Source: Clostridia bacterium (GTDB lineage: Bacteria > Bacillota_A > Clostridia > Christensenellales > Aristaeellaceae). From it: a DNA stretch of 42,051 nt. The translations under genes were made by a program, and so were the position numbers. Below are positions 1 to 8,309 of the stretch, piece after piece (position 1 is the stretch's first letter; each line of letters starts with the position of its first letter). The notes under the pieces are model-generated. The model worked only from the letters and a program-made list of their open reading frames with translations. It was not told where the DNA came from and did no database searches. Location: NCBI GenBank assembly GCA_017525805.1, contig JAFXSH010000175.1, forward strand, positions 1 to 42,051, written 5' to 3'.

Positions 1-1
1 C

Positions 2-44
2 GAGCAATGTCCGCTGTGCGGACTTGCGACGATTGAGCCTGCGG
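2..44. repeat. Intergenic hairpin element, family 2, copy 1
   Basis: A hairpin (GCAA, bulged T, GTCCGC, loop TGT, GCGGAC, TTGC; 4-27) is followed by GCGACGATTGAGC and a GCGG block. The same arrangement recurs at 9548-9592 in the same orientation with different stem bases that still pair. It lies downstream of ftsZ and runs to the window edge, so its full extent is unknown. No coding gene is visible in 1-231; the short ORFs there look random. Confidence 0.6.
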
Positions 45-231
45 GCCAGCACCGCTGCGTTGACCGGAACAGCGCCGAACGAAGTGAGGCTGAGGGCGGG
101 TAATCCTTGGATTGCCGCCCGAAACCCGCGCGCAAGCGCATACGCAGGGCGCGGGGGCGTCCGAAGCAACGCCAGGGCGGAAAAGGCACCCAAAGATGAT
201 AAGATTTCAGATTGAGAATCGTATTATACGG

Positions 232-271
232 CACAAAAAAAGGACTGCCCCTTCACTGAGAGGCAGCCTAA
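232..271 (-). terminator. Rho-independent terminator after ftsZ
   Basis: Reading the minus strand, 15 bases past the ftsZ stop, a stem AGGCTGCCTC/GGGGCAG-TCCT with one bulged base and a mismatch is followed by a run of seven T. It would end the long dcw transcript. Confidence 0.75.
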
Positions 272-285
272 CGTACGGTGTAATA

Positions 286-1638
286 TTACTTCTTTTCACC
301 GCGGCGCAGGAACGCGGGAACGCCAAGATCATCCCTTGCGTTGGCGGAGGGCTGAACAGGCGCCTGATACGTTTGCTGCGGATAGGGCTGAGCGGCAGGC
401 TGCTGCTGTGTGAAAGCCTGCTGCGGATAAACGGGCTGGGAATACGGCTGCTGCGGAGCGTAAGGGGCCTGATAGCCGCCTGCCGGGGCCGCCACGGGCC
501 GCGCGCCGCCGGGGAAGAAGGAATTATCGCCTTCATAAGTGGCGGGGGCGGGGGCGTCAAAGCTCTGCGGATCAATGGCCGCTTCGGCCCGGGGCCGGTT
601 TTCATAAGGATTGAAAGAGGGAACCGCCGCGCCGTAGGGCGTCGCCGTGCGGGTCTTTTTCTTTTCTCTGGTGGGGAAGGGCGTTTTTTCAAAGCCGGTG
701 GCGATCACGGTGATGCGCACCTCGTCCTTGAGGCTTTCGTCGATGCCCGCGCCGAAGATGATATTGGCTTCACTGTCGGCGGATTCCATCACCAGATTGG
801 CGGCTTCGTTGATTTCCATGATGCTCATATCGGTGCCGCCGGTCACGTTGATCAGCACGGCCCGCGCGCCGTCGATCTTGGTCTCCAGCAGGGGGCTGGA
901 AATGGCCTTGTTGGCCGCGTCCACCAGGCGGGTTTCGCCCTTGCCAACGCCGATGCCCATATGGGCCATGCCGCCGGATTCCATGATGGTCTTCACGTCC
1001 GCAAAGTCCAGATTGATCATGGCGGGCACGGCGATCAAATCGGAAATGCCCTGGATGCCCTGGCGCAGCACGTCGTCGGCGATGCGGAAAGCTTCCACCA
1101 TGGTAGTGCCCTTGCTGACCACCTGAAGCAGCCGGTCGTTGGGGATCACCACCAAGGTGTCCACGCTCTGTTTCAAATCATTGATGCCCATTTCAGCGTT
1201 CTTCATGCGCTGCTTGCCCTCGAAAGCGAAGGGCTTGGTCACCACGGCGATGGTGAGGCAGTTCATTTCACGGGCGATTTCAGCCACGATGGGAGCCGCG
1301 CCCGTACCGGTGCCGCCGCCCATACCGGCAGTAACGAACACCAGGTCGGCGCCCTTGAGCGCCTGGGCGATTTCTTCCCGGCTTTCTTCCGCCGCGCGGC
1401 GGCCCACCTCGGGCACAGCGCCCGCGCCTAAGCCCTTGGTCAGCTTTTCACCGATCTGGATCTTCACGTCGGCCTGGCTCAAAGACAGCGCCTGACGGTC
1501 AGTGTTGACGGCGATAAACTGAACGCCCCTGAGGTTCGCTTCCACCATGCGGTTCACAGCGTTGGTGCCGCCGCCGCCGCAGCCGACCACCTTAATGGAG
1601 GCAAAGGACGGCTGATCAACTTGTACTTCAAAAGGCAT
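286..1638 (-). CDS. ftsZ: Cell division protein FtsZ
   Basis: Tubulin-like GTPase that polymerises into the Z-ring at midcell. The product is 450 aa. The nucleotide-binding start [15 protein letters not shown] is near residue 17, the tubulin signature GGGTGTG at 107-113, and the catalytic T7 loop NLDFADV near 205. The extreme C-terminus [11 protein letters not shown] is the conserved peptide that binds FtsA and SepF. Between the core and this peptide lies a linker of about 110 residues very rich in Gln, Pro and Tyr. I chose the ATG at 1638, which has AGGGGG nine bases upstream and matches family N-termini; an in-frame start 13 codons earlier lacks such a site. It follows ftsA by 43 bases and is last in the cluster. 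Confidence 0.97.
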   Translation of the reverse strand: MPFEVQVDQPSFASIKVVGCGGGGTNAVNRMVEANLRGVQFIAVNTDRQALSLSQADVKIQIGEKLTKGLGAGAVPEVGRRAAEESREEIAQALKGADLVFVTAGMGGGTGTGAAPIVAEIAREMNCLTIAVVTKPFAFEGKQRMKNAEMGINDLKQSVDTLVVIPNDRLLQVVSKGTTMVEAFRIADDVLRQGIQGISDLIAVPAMINLDFADVKTIMESGGMAHMGIGVGKGETRLVDAANKAISSPLLETKIDGARAVLINVTGGTDMSIMEINEAANLVMESADSEANIIFGAGIDESLKDEVRITVIATGFEKTPFPTREKKKTRTATPYGAAVPSFNPYENRPRAEAAIDPQSFDAPAPATYEGDNSFFPGGARPVAAPAGGYQAPYAPQQPYSQPVYPQQAFTQQQPAAQPYPQQTYQAPVQPSANARDDLGVPAFLRRGEKK

Positions 1639-1681
1639 TTTCAAAAACCCCCTATGTTCAAAATCGGCCAGCGGCAACGGG

Positions 1682-2857
1682 TCAGCCGCCGAAAAGGCTG
1701 CGGAAGAAGCCGCCCACGCCAGCCCCCGACCGGGCGCTGGCGGTGGTATCGATCAGCAGGTCCAGCAGGCCAAGGGCGCTGGAATACGCGGGGCTGGAGA
1801 GCTTGACCGCTTTGCGGGGCAATTCCCGCACGGTGCGTTCCATCTTGGCGGCTAAGAATTCCCGGCCGCCGCGGTTAATGGCCAAGCCGCCGCCCGTAAG
1901 ATACACCGGCGACCACTTGCCCAGCTTGGCCCCGGAGGCGATGATGGCGTCCCGCACGGCTTCGCAGATTTCCTCCGCCCGGGGTTCCAGCACCTTTTCC
2001 ACCTGTTCCCTGGTAAAGGTCTTGTTATTGCCGGCCTGATCCGTCCCCTCAAAGGTGGACTGTCCCGCGGACAGGCCGTAAACATATACGCGCTTGATGT
2101 TTTCCGCCGTCGCCAGCGGCACCTCCAGCCCATAGGCCAGATCGGCCGCGATATGACCGCCTCCCAGGGGGATATTGGTCAGATTCACGATGGCGTCGCC
2201 CTGTACGATCATTACTTCCGTAGTCAGGTATCCGATATCCACCAATACGGCGGCGCGGTCCCTTTCCTCATCGGGCACGAACAGCATGGCCTGCCCCACG
2301 GGCGTGGAAAGGCATCCGTTCACCGCAACGCCTAAGCTGCGGAACCGTTCCTGAATATCCTCCAGGAAAAACTGATCGGCGATCACGAAAGCGATCATGG
2401 CGCGCAGCTCATAGCCGCGCATTCCCATAGGCTCCAGGGTCTTCTTTCCTTCGTCCACAATGAACCACGCGGGACTGCGGTGGATGATGCTGCCGCGAAT
2501 CTCGCCCAGCTCCTCCACTGCTTTATCAAACAGGCTGTTGATATCCTTTTCCGTTACTCGGGGATCGGCTCCCTGCAGGTCCACCTTCACTTCCACCGTG
2601 CGCACATGGGAAAAATCGCCCGGCACACCCACATAAACTTCTTTGATGCGGGTATGGGACTGCTCCTCCGCCGCGTGCAGCGCATCGGCGATCGCATCGT
2701 TGAGCTGGTCCGGGGCGTTCCAGCGCCCCTCTAAATACCCGTCATAGATCACCGTTCCGGCGCCTACGATATCACAGCGCTGCCGTCCGCTCGTTTCCGC
2801 TACGAGCGCCACGATCTTGCTTGTACCAAAATCGATAGCCGTAACTGTGGTCTTCAT
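1682..2857 (-). CDS. ftsA: Cell division protein FtsA
   Basis: Actin-like ATPase that tethers FtsZ filaments to the membrane. The 391-aa product begins with the phosphate-1 motif [13 protein letters not shown] and has a second nucleotide-binding segment, [12 protein letters not shown], near residue 200 and an adenosine-type motif [10 protein letters not shown] near 315. It ends in a glycine- and phenylalanine-rich segment, [12 protein letters not shown], consistent with the amphipathic membrane-targeting helix of the family. It is transcribed with ftsZ; a good promoter lies in the 190-base gap upstream, so ftsAZ can be expressed independently of the upstream wall genes. Confidence 0.95.
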   Translation of the reverse strand: MKTTVTAIDFGTSKIVALVAETSGRQRCDIVGAGTVIYDGYLEGRWNAPDQLNDAIADALHAAEEQSHTRIKEVYVGVPGDFSHVRTVEVKVDLQGADPRVTEKDINSLFDKAVEELGEIRGSIIHRSPAWFIVDEGKKTLEPMGMRGYELRAMIAFVIADQFFLEDIQERFRSLGVAVNGCLSTPVGQAMLFVPDEERDRAAVLVDIGYLTTEVMIVQGDAIVNLTNIPLGGGHIAADLAYGLEVPLATAENIKRVYVYGLSAGQSTFEGTDQAGNNKTFTREQVEKVLEPRAEEICEAVRDAIIASGAKLGKWSPVYLTGGGLAINRGGREFLAAKMERTVRELPRKAVKLSSPAYSSALGLLDLLIDTTASARSGAGVGGFFRSLFGG

Positions 2858-2950
2858 TCATCCATCATCCCCTGTTCATCGGCAAAAGAAGCCCCTTCTT
2901 TTCAGCTCCGAAAAAAGCCGAAAATGAATTGCCTTATTCCGGTTCAATCT

Positions 2951-2979
2951 ATTGTAACCTTTTTGAGATTATTTGGCAA
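2951..2979 (-). promoter_or_regulatory. Sigma-A type promoter of ftsA-ftsZ
   Basis: On the minus strand TTGCCA (2974-2979) and TACAAT (2951-2956) are separated by exactly 17 bases, in the AT-rich gap between ftsQ and ftsA. The start would lie about 85 bases upstream of the ftsA ATG. The rest of the 2858-3047 gap is AT-rich with no gene. Confidence 0.75.
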
Positions 2980-3047
2980 GCGGAAATCAAGAAAAAAGTA
3001 GCATTTTTTTAAAAAAATTCTCTTTTTTGATGTAAAAAGTACATGAT

Positions 3048-3839
3048 TTACGGACTGGGCGGCGTATAAATCGCTTCACCGGGAATATTAGCCTCCAGCA
3101 TGCCCCCGGTTTTTCCCATTTCCCGCAGCTTGGCAATCACCGCCCTGACGGTGCCGATTTTGGCCCGCAGGCTGTCAATGCCGCCCAAATGGGCCGAATA
3201 GCCGTCCCGAGTCACAAGATATATGCTTTCCGGGTCAGAGATATTCAATTCAGATATCTGTGAAAGGAATCCCTGCTGTTCCAGTTCCTCAAAAAGCGCG
3301 CGATACGCTTGCATATGCTCCGCGCTTCCCGCGGTCATCATCCTGCCCACCCGCAGTTCCTTGGGCTTTAAGCCGGTCACTACGACCATATCATCCTTGT
3401 TGCCGCTGTTTTCCCGCAGCGCGCCCCGCTCCAGCACCATGCCCTCGCCGTCCAGGAAATAATCGGAACTCATTTCCTGCACCCGCGCCACCGGCACGCG
3501 TTCCTTCACATAAATGGTGATGCTGTTGGGAAAGTTCTTTTCCATCCGCACAAAAATCAGATAACGGTTGCTTTCGATCCCCGCGGCGATCTTGCTTTCG
3601 CTGACGGTAAAATAGCCCACCGGCTTATCCAGCCCCGCCGCGCGGACGGTCTCCTCCCAGGTAATCAAATGGTTGCCGTTCACCGATACCCAGCGGATCC
3701 GCAGCAGACTTTCATTCAGGATCACGGCCACAGCCAAAACCAGGACCAGCACAAGCACCACCGTGATCACCCCGGATCGCTTCCGGGGCGGCGGCGCGGG
3801 AGGGAGGGAAGAAAAATCCTGCTGATACTGCTGTTCCAT
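3048..3839 (-). CDS. ftsQ: Cell division protein FtsQ/DivIB
   Basis: Bitopic divisome protein that links the Z-ring to the septal synthase through FtsL. The 263-aa product has a short Pro-rich cytoplasmic N-terminus, one membrane helix at about residues 24-43 (run of Val, Leu and Ala), then a POTRA-like domain (IRWVSVNGNHLITWEETVRAAG) and a beta domain containing FPNSITIYVKERVPVA, typical of FtsQ/DivIB. It lies 36 bases after murA, as divIB follows wall genes in other Firmicutes. Sequence conservation in this family is low, so the call rests on topology, these motifs and position. Confidence 0.9.
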   Translation of the reverse strand: MEQQYQQDFSSLPPAPPPRKRSGVITVVLVLVLVLAVAVILNESLLRIRWVSVNGNHLITWEETVRAAGLDKPVGYFTVSESKIAAGIESNRYLIFVRMEKNFPNSITIYVKERVPVARVQEMSSDYFLDGEGMVLERGALRENSGNKDDMVVVTGLKPKELRVGRMMTAGSAEHMQAYRALFEELEQQGFLSQISELNISDPESIYLVTRDGYSAHLGGIDSLRAKIGTVRAVIAKLREMGKTGGMLEANIPGEAIYTPPSP

Positions 3840-3875
3840 CTTTTGCCTCCAGGGGCGGCCCTGCCGCCCGCGTTT

Positions 3876-5138
3876 TTATGGTATTCTTTCTATCTTCGCG
3901 CCTAAGCCCGACAGGATATTTTCCAGCTTAGCATAACCCCGGTCGATCAGGGAAACGTTTTCCACGATGCTTTCTCCCTGGGCGCTCAGGGCCGCGATCA
4001 CCAGCGCCGCGCCGCCGCGCAGGTCACGGGCCGTCACGCGGGCCCCATGCAGCCTTTCCACCCCGGCAACCACCGCCGTGCGGGAGCTTACCCGGATATC
4101 GGCCCCCATGCGGCACAGATCGGCCACGTGAGAAAGCCGGTTCTCAAACACGTTTTCCACGATCACGCTGGTTCCCTCCGCCGTACACGCGGCGGCCAGC
4201 ATCTGGGCCTGCATATCGGTGGGGAAGCCGGGATGGGGCTGAGTCTGCAAGCAGGAAAAGGCTTTGAGCCGTTTTGGGGCGCATAAACGCATCCCCGCTT
4301 CCTCCCGAATGATCCGGCAACCCATTTCCGTCAATTTGTCCCCCACGGGCATCAAATCGGCGGGGCGGATATTGCTCAATAAAATTTCCCCGCCTGTCAC
4401 CGCGGCGGCGCACAGCAGCGTGCCGCCCACGATGCGGTCCGGGATGGGGGTATAGGAAACGCCGCGCAGCTTTTCCACGCCCTCGATTTGGATCACCTGG
4501 GTGCCCGCCCCGCGCACTTTTCCGCCCATGGCGTTCAGGAAACGCTGCAAATCCTCGATTTCCGGTTCCCGCGCCGCGTTGTGCACCGTGGTGACGCCCG
4601 GCAGCAGCGCCGCCGCCATCATCACGTTTTCCGTGGCCCCCACGCTGGGATAATCAAAGTATACGTCCCCGGCGTGCATATCCCTGCCGTCGCAGCGAAT
4701 CACCCCGCCGTCCTCCTGGACCTTCACGCCTAAGGCGCGCAGGCCCTTCAAATGCAGATCAATGGGCCGCAGGCCGATTTCACATCCGCCGGGATACGTC
4801 ACCGCCGCCCGGCGCAGCTTTCCTAAGATCGGCCCCAGCAGAAAAATGGAGGAACGGATCTGCTTGGACAGGCCCTCCGGCATTTCCCAGCATTTCATGC
4901 CCGCGCTGTCGATGCGCAACTCGTCCCCTGCCATATCGCACCGGCAGCCCAATTGTTTCAGGATGCCCGCCATGGCGTGCGCGTCCCGGATATCCGGGCA
5001 ATCCCGCAAAACGGTCTCCCCCTCCGGCAGCAGCGCCGCCGCCAAAATGGGCAATACGGCGTTTTTCGCTCCCTGTAAGCGCACCTGTCCTTCTATTTTT
5101 TCGCCGCCCAGCACCCGAAATCCTTCCACAGTTTCCAC
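3876..5138 (-). CDS. murA: UDP-N-acetylglucosamine 1-carboxyvinyltransferase MurA
   Basis: Cytoplasmic enzyme of the first committed step of peptidoglycan synthesis, transferring enolpyruvate from PEP to UDP-GlcNAc. The 420-aa length is typical. The substrate-binding pair Lys-Asn lies in LQGAKNAVLP (25-26) and the catalytic loop is YPGGCEIGLRPIDLHL with Cys119, the residue attacked by fosfomycin in this family. The C-terminal end LIDRGYAKLENILSGLGA is also typical. The start is a GTG at 5138; a second GTG three codons on, preceded by AAAGGTGG, is equally possible. Its placement between ftsW and ftsQ, where many Firmicutes have murG or murB, is notable. Confidence 0.96.
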   Translation of the reverse strand: METVEGFRVLGGEKIEGQVRLQGAKNAVLPILAAALLPEGETVLRDCPDIRDAHAMAGILKQLGCRCDMAGDELRIDSAGMKCWEMPEGLSKQIRSSIFLLGPILGKLRRAAVTYPGGCEIGLRPIDLHLKGLRALGVKVQEDGGVIRCDGRDMHAGDVYFDYPSVGATENVMMAAALLPGVTTVHNAAREPEIEDLQRFLNAMGGKVRGAGTQVIQIEGVEKLRGVSYTPIPDRIVGGTLLCAAAVTGGEILLSNIRPADLMPVGDKLTEMGCRIIREEAGMRLCAPKRLKAFSCLQTQPHPGFPTDMQAQMLAAACTAEGTSVIVENVFENRLSHVADLCRMGADIRVSSRTAVVAGVERLHGARVTARDLRGGAALVIAALSAQGESIVENVSLIDRGYAKLENILSGLGAKIERIP

Positions 5139-5189
5139 CTTCTTTCTTCTTTCAGGCTATGCCGGAACGGAGAAAGGGTGAAAACGGAA

Positions 5190-6317
5190 TTACATCAGGT
5201 TATTGGTGCAGCTCCTGCTGATATTCAGCACGATGCCCAGCGCCGCCATGGTGATGGACAGGGAAGTGCCGCCAGCGCTGAAAAAAGGAAGGGGCAGGCC
5301 GGTGGTGGGCAGGATGCCGACCACCACGCCCATATTGATGAACGCCTGCACGGAAATCATGCCCACGATGCCGGCCGCCAGCAAACAGCCGAACAGATCG
5401 TCGCAGCGCAGGGCGATGCGCATGCCGGCGAACAGGAACGCCACGAACAGAAAGATCACCGCCAAGCATCCAGCCAAACCGAAATCCTCCCCCACGATAG
5501 CGAAGATGAAATCGCTTTCCGGGTAGGGCAGATAGGCGAATTTCTGCCGTCCCTGGCCCAAGCCCATGCCGAACAGGCCGCCTGAGCCGAAAGCGATCAG
5601 AGATTGGGACAATTGATACCCCTCGTCGCTCATCTTTGCGAAAGGATCGGTAAAGGACAGCAGCCTTTCTCTGCGGTATTCCGCGCTCCAGGCGTAATAT
5701 GCGCCTACGGTCAGGCCGCCCGTGCCCAGCAGCAGCATATGCCGCCATTTGGCCCCCCGCAGCATCACCATGAGCACGCTTACGATGATGATGGTGCCCG
5801 CTGTGGACAGATTGGGCTGCTCCAAAATCAAAAGGAACATGATTCCCGGCACGATGAGCACCGGCAGGATACCCGTCCACAGCTTTTCCACCTTCTTGCC
5901 CCGCACGGTCAGGGTCATGGCCATGAACAGCACGGCGGCGTACTTCGCCAGCTCTCCCGGCTGGAAGGACAGAGGCCCAATCGTCAGCCACCGGCGGGAA
6001 CCGTTGATGGACGTGCCGATGCCGGGGATCGCCACCAGCAGCAGCAGGATCAAGCTTACCGCCACCCCGCCCACCACCACCTTCCGCCTGCCCCAAAACA
6101 CATAGGGAACGCGGCAGGTAATTGCCATAGCGGCGGCCCCCACCGCCGCGCCGAACAATTGCTTTTTGACCTCCGACAGCGGGTCTCCCCCGTCCTGGGC
6201 TTTATAATAGGTAGCGCTGAACAGGGTGAGCAGGCCTAACATCATCAGCATGGCCATGATGGTCAGCAGGGTCTTATCCACCGGCTTGGGGCGGCGGCGC
6301 GGCGCGGTCGTAAGCAT
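5190..6317 (-). CDS. ftsW: SEDS-family peptidoglycan polymerase FtsW/SpoVE
   Basis: Polytopic membrane glycosyltransferase that polymerises lipid II at the septum together with the class B PBP. The 375-aa product shows about ten hydrophobic segments and SEDS motifs: SRRWLTIGPLSFQPGELAK in the first half, then LPYPESDFIFAIVGEDFG and the C-terminal GILPTTGLPLPFFSAGGTS. Sequence alone does not separate vegetative FtsW from sporulation SpoVE; the divisome neighbourhood fits either. A terminator hairpin lies just upstream at 6371-6393 and I see no convincing promoter between it and the ATG. The end is 51 bases before murA. Confidence 0.93.
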   Translation of the reverse strand: MLTTAPRRRPKPVDKTLLTIMAMLMMLGLLTLFSATYYKAQDGGDPLSEVKKQLFGAAVGAAAMAITCRVPYVFWGRRKVVVGGVAVSLILLLLVAIPGIGTSINGSRRWLTIGPLSFQPGELAKYAAVLFMAMTLTVRGKKVEKLWTGILPVLIVPGIMFLLILEQPNLSTAGTIIIVSVLMVMLRGAKWRHMLLLGTGGLTVGAYYAWSAEYRRERLLSFTDPFAKMSDEGYQLSQSLIAFGSGGLFGMGLGQGRQKFAYLPYPESDFIFAIVGEDFGLAGCLAVIFLFVAFLFAGMRIALRCDDLFGCLLAAGIVGMISVQAFINMGVVVGILPTTGLPLPFFSAGGTSLSITMAALGIVLNISRSCTNNLM

Positions 6318-6361
6318 CTCTTTTCCGCCTTTCTGTTTTCCGTATCCTTTTCTTTTGTACG

Positions 6362-6393
6362 AAAAACAGAAAGGCGCATCCGAAATGCGCCTT
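6362..6393 (-). terminator. Intrinsic terminator between the small peptide gene and ftsW
   Basis: Perfect 9-bp stem AAGGCGCAT / ATGCGCCTT with a 5-base loop (6371-6393), followed on the minus strand by TCTGTTTTTCG. The T-tract is interrupted, so read-through into ftsW is plausible. It would end or attenuate transcripts coming from murD and the peptide gene. Confidence 0.65.
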
Positions 6394-6451
6394 GCCGCTT
6401 GTTATCCTTTGCGTTTGGGAGGATAAATAATCCAGAATCAATTGATAAACT

Positions 6452-6703
6452 TTATTTCATGGTTGGCGATGGTTTCTTTGGCGGCATTGGTTTTTCGCGA
6501 TCGAGGGTATCCCATGCGCCGCCAATCAATATGGCGGCTCCGGAAACAATACCAGGGGGAACCATCCAATTGTTTTCGGTTTCATTGCCCCTCTTTCTCG
6601 CTTCCTTGTCATCCTTGTATTCTCCACAGCCGCCCGTGACCTGCTCAAGGCTCTCGCCCGACAGTTCCTGCTTATTTTCAGCCGGATTCTTCTTTTCTTC
6701 CAT
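6452..6703 (-). CDS. Small peptide with double-glycine leader (bacteriocin/RiPP precursor-like)
   Basis: An 83-aa product whose N-terminus contains ELSGESLEQVTGG, matching the leader consensus (LSxEELxxVxGG) of precursors cut after Gly-Gly by peptidase-containing ABC exporters. The predicted mature part starts CGEYKDD, is charged at first, then has a hydrophobic Gly/Ala stretch (VPPGIVSGAAILIGGAW) and a basic Pro/Lys tail. The ribosome site AAGGAGG lies two bases before a first ATG and eight bases before a second ATG two codons on, so I place the start at 6703; 6709 is the alternative. It sits alone between murD and ftsW in more AT-rich sequence. No exporter, immunity or modification gene is visible in this window. 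Function is not shown; leader type is an inference from the motif. Confidence 0.7.
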   Translation of the reverse strand: MEEKKNPAENKQELSGESLEQVTGGCGEYKDDKEARKRGNETENNWMVPPGIVSGAAILIGGAWDTLDREKPMPPKKPSPTMK

Positions 6704-6869
6704 GTTCATTGCCTCCTTCTTTCATTTTCGATTCCTGACGTCCAGAGATGCGTTGAATATTTGCTCACCAGTTGATACGTTATTTATTCTGCATCTGGCA
6801 GGAGAAATCCTTTTATCAGCGATATCAATCAGAACTCCGTATCTTTTGCTTGCATCTGCCAAACCAGCA

Positions 6870-8294
6870 TTATTTCAGCCCGTGTACGATCTCCTTAAAA
6901 ATCCTTCCCCGCTGCTCGTAATCCTCAAACATATCGAAGGAGGCGCAGGCGGGAGAAAGCAGCACGTTGCCGCCGGGACGGGACAGAGCGCGGCAGGTTT
7001 CGACGGCCTCCTGCATGCTGCCCGCGTGGTGAATGTTCGCGTAACCCGCCTTTTTCAGCGCGTCTTCGATCTGGTTCGCCGTCACGCCGATGAGCACGCA
7101 GTTTTCGATGATGGGGGTTTTCACGATTTCTTCCGCCAGAGCGTCGAAGGACACATGCTTGTCGTACCCGCCTAAGATGATAGCCGTGGGGGCCTTCATG
7201 CTCTGCACCGCCTTGATGGTGGAATCCACGTTGGTACCCTTGCTGTCGTTGATGTAACGCACGCCGTCCAATTCTCTTGTGAATTCGATGCGGTGCTCTA
7301 CCCCAGGGAAGGTGCGCATGGCCTGACGGATCACCGGCGCGGGCACGCCCCGGGAAAAGGCCACGGCAGCGGCGGCTAAAGCGTTTTCTAAGTTGTGGGG
7401 GCCGGGAATTTTCAGCTCGTCCGCGCCGCATACGTTCTTTTCCTCGTCATCGATCCGCACCACGATTTTGCCGTCCCGAACGAACGCGCCCTGCTCCACT
7501 TCCTGCTTCCGGGAGAAGAACAGCACCTGGCTTTTTAAGCCCTTGGCCATTTTCCGGCAGATTTCGTCGTCGTAGTTCAGCACGGCAAAGTTGCTATCGT
7601 CCTGGGCGTCGAAGATATGGCGTTTTAAACCGGTATACACTTCCATGGTGCCGTGGCGGTTCAAATGATCCTCCGTCACGTTCAGCACGGCGGCGGACAG
7701 GGGATGGAAGGTTTCGGTAGTTTCCAACTGGAAGGAGGACACCTCCGCCACCACCACATGATCGTATTTGCTGTCCAGCGCAGCGGCGGAAATGGGATAG
7801 CCGATGTTGCCGCACACGTGGACGATTTTCCCTGCCGCCTCGAAGATGGCCCCAAGCAGGGAAACGGTGGTGGTTTTGCCGTTGGTGCCGGTAATTGCCA
7901 CCAGGGAGCCTTTCAGGATGGTGGAGGCCATTTCCATTTCGCCGGTGACCCGCACGCCCTTTTCCTTCGCCGCTTTCACGATGGGCGCGTCGATGGGCAC
8001 ACCGGGGCTGATCACCAGCACGTCCTGGCCGTTCAGGGCGTCGATGCCGTCCTCGCCCATGCGGAAGGTCACAGGCAGGCCGTTCAGCGCGTCCAGCTTA
8101 TCCCCAAAGGCTTCCCGGGGTTTCATATCGCTGACGGTCACATTCGCCCCTTCCCGGCATAAAAGCTGGGCGGCGGCGATGCCGCTGCGGGCCATGCCCA
8201 CGATCAGCACGTTTTTGCCCGCCCACTGGTTTTCTTTTTCATTGGTATTTGTGCAGCGCTTTTTGGGCGTTCCGTAATACAATTCCTTCTGCAT
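6870..8294 (-). CDS. murD: UDP-N-acetylmuramoyl-L-alanine--D-glutamate ligase MurD
   Basis: Cytoplasmic ATP-dependent ligase adding D-Glu to UDP-MurNAc-L-Ala. It shows an N-terminal Rossmann segment (NVLIVGMARSGIAAAQLL), the Mur P-loop AITGTNGKTTTVSLL, the motif NVTEDHLNRHGTMEVY, and the C-terminal ligase motif YINDSKGTNVDSTIKAV. Three in-frame starts cluster at 8303 (GTG), 8300 and 8294 (both ATG). The ACGGGGTG ribosome site is eight bases from the last, which I prefer (474 aa). The gene follows mraY directly, with the ribosome site abutting the mraY stop. N-terminal residues before GKNVLIVG are longer than usual. Confidence 0.95.
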   Translation of the reverse strand: MQKELYYGTPKKRCTNTNEKENQWAGKNVLIVGMARSGIAAAQLLCREGANVTVSDMKPREAFGDKLDALNGLPVTFRMGEDGIDALNGQDVLVISPGVPIDAPIVKAAKEKGVRVTGEMEMASTILKGSLVAITGTNGKTTTVSLLGAIFEAAGKIVHVCGNIGYPISAAALDSKYDHVVVAEVSSFQLETTETFHPLSAAVLNVTEDHLNRHGTMEVYTGLKRHIFDAQDDSNFAVLNYDDEICRKMAKGLKSQVLFFSRKQEVEQGAFVRDGKIVVRIDDEEKNVCGADELKIPGPHNLENALAAAAVAFSRGVPAPVIRQAMRTFPGVEHRIEFTRELDGVRYINDSKGTNVDSTIKAVQSMKAPTAIILGGYDKHVSFDALAEEIVKTPIIENCVLIGVTANQIEDALKKAGYANIHHAGSMQEAVETCRALSRPGGNVLLSPACASFDMFEDYEQRGRIFKEIVHGLK

Positions 8295-8309
8295 GTTCAT
8301 CACCCCGTT

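Noticed and set aside
112..1431. Long plus-strand ORF antisense to ftsZ
   Set aside because: It is the mirror of a confidently identified gene; its His/Gly/Asp-rich composition is typical of antisense reading of GC-rich coding sequence, and it lacks a ribosome site.
3000..3047. Terminator after ftsQ
   Set aside because: T-runs are present, but the only hairpins are short and AT-only, so I cannot support it.
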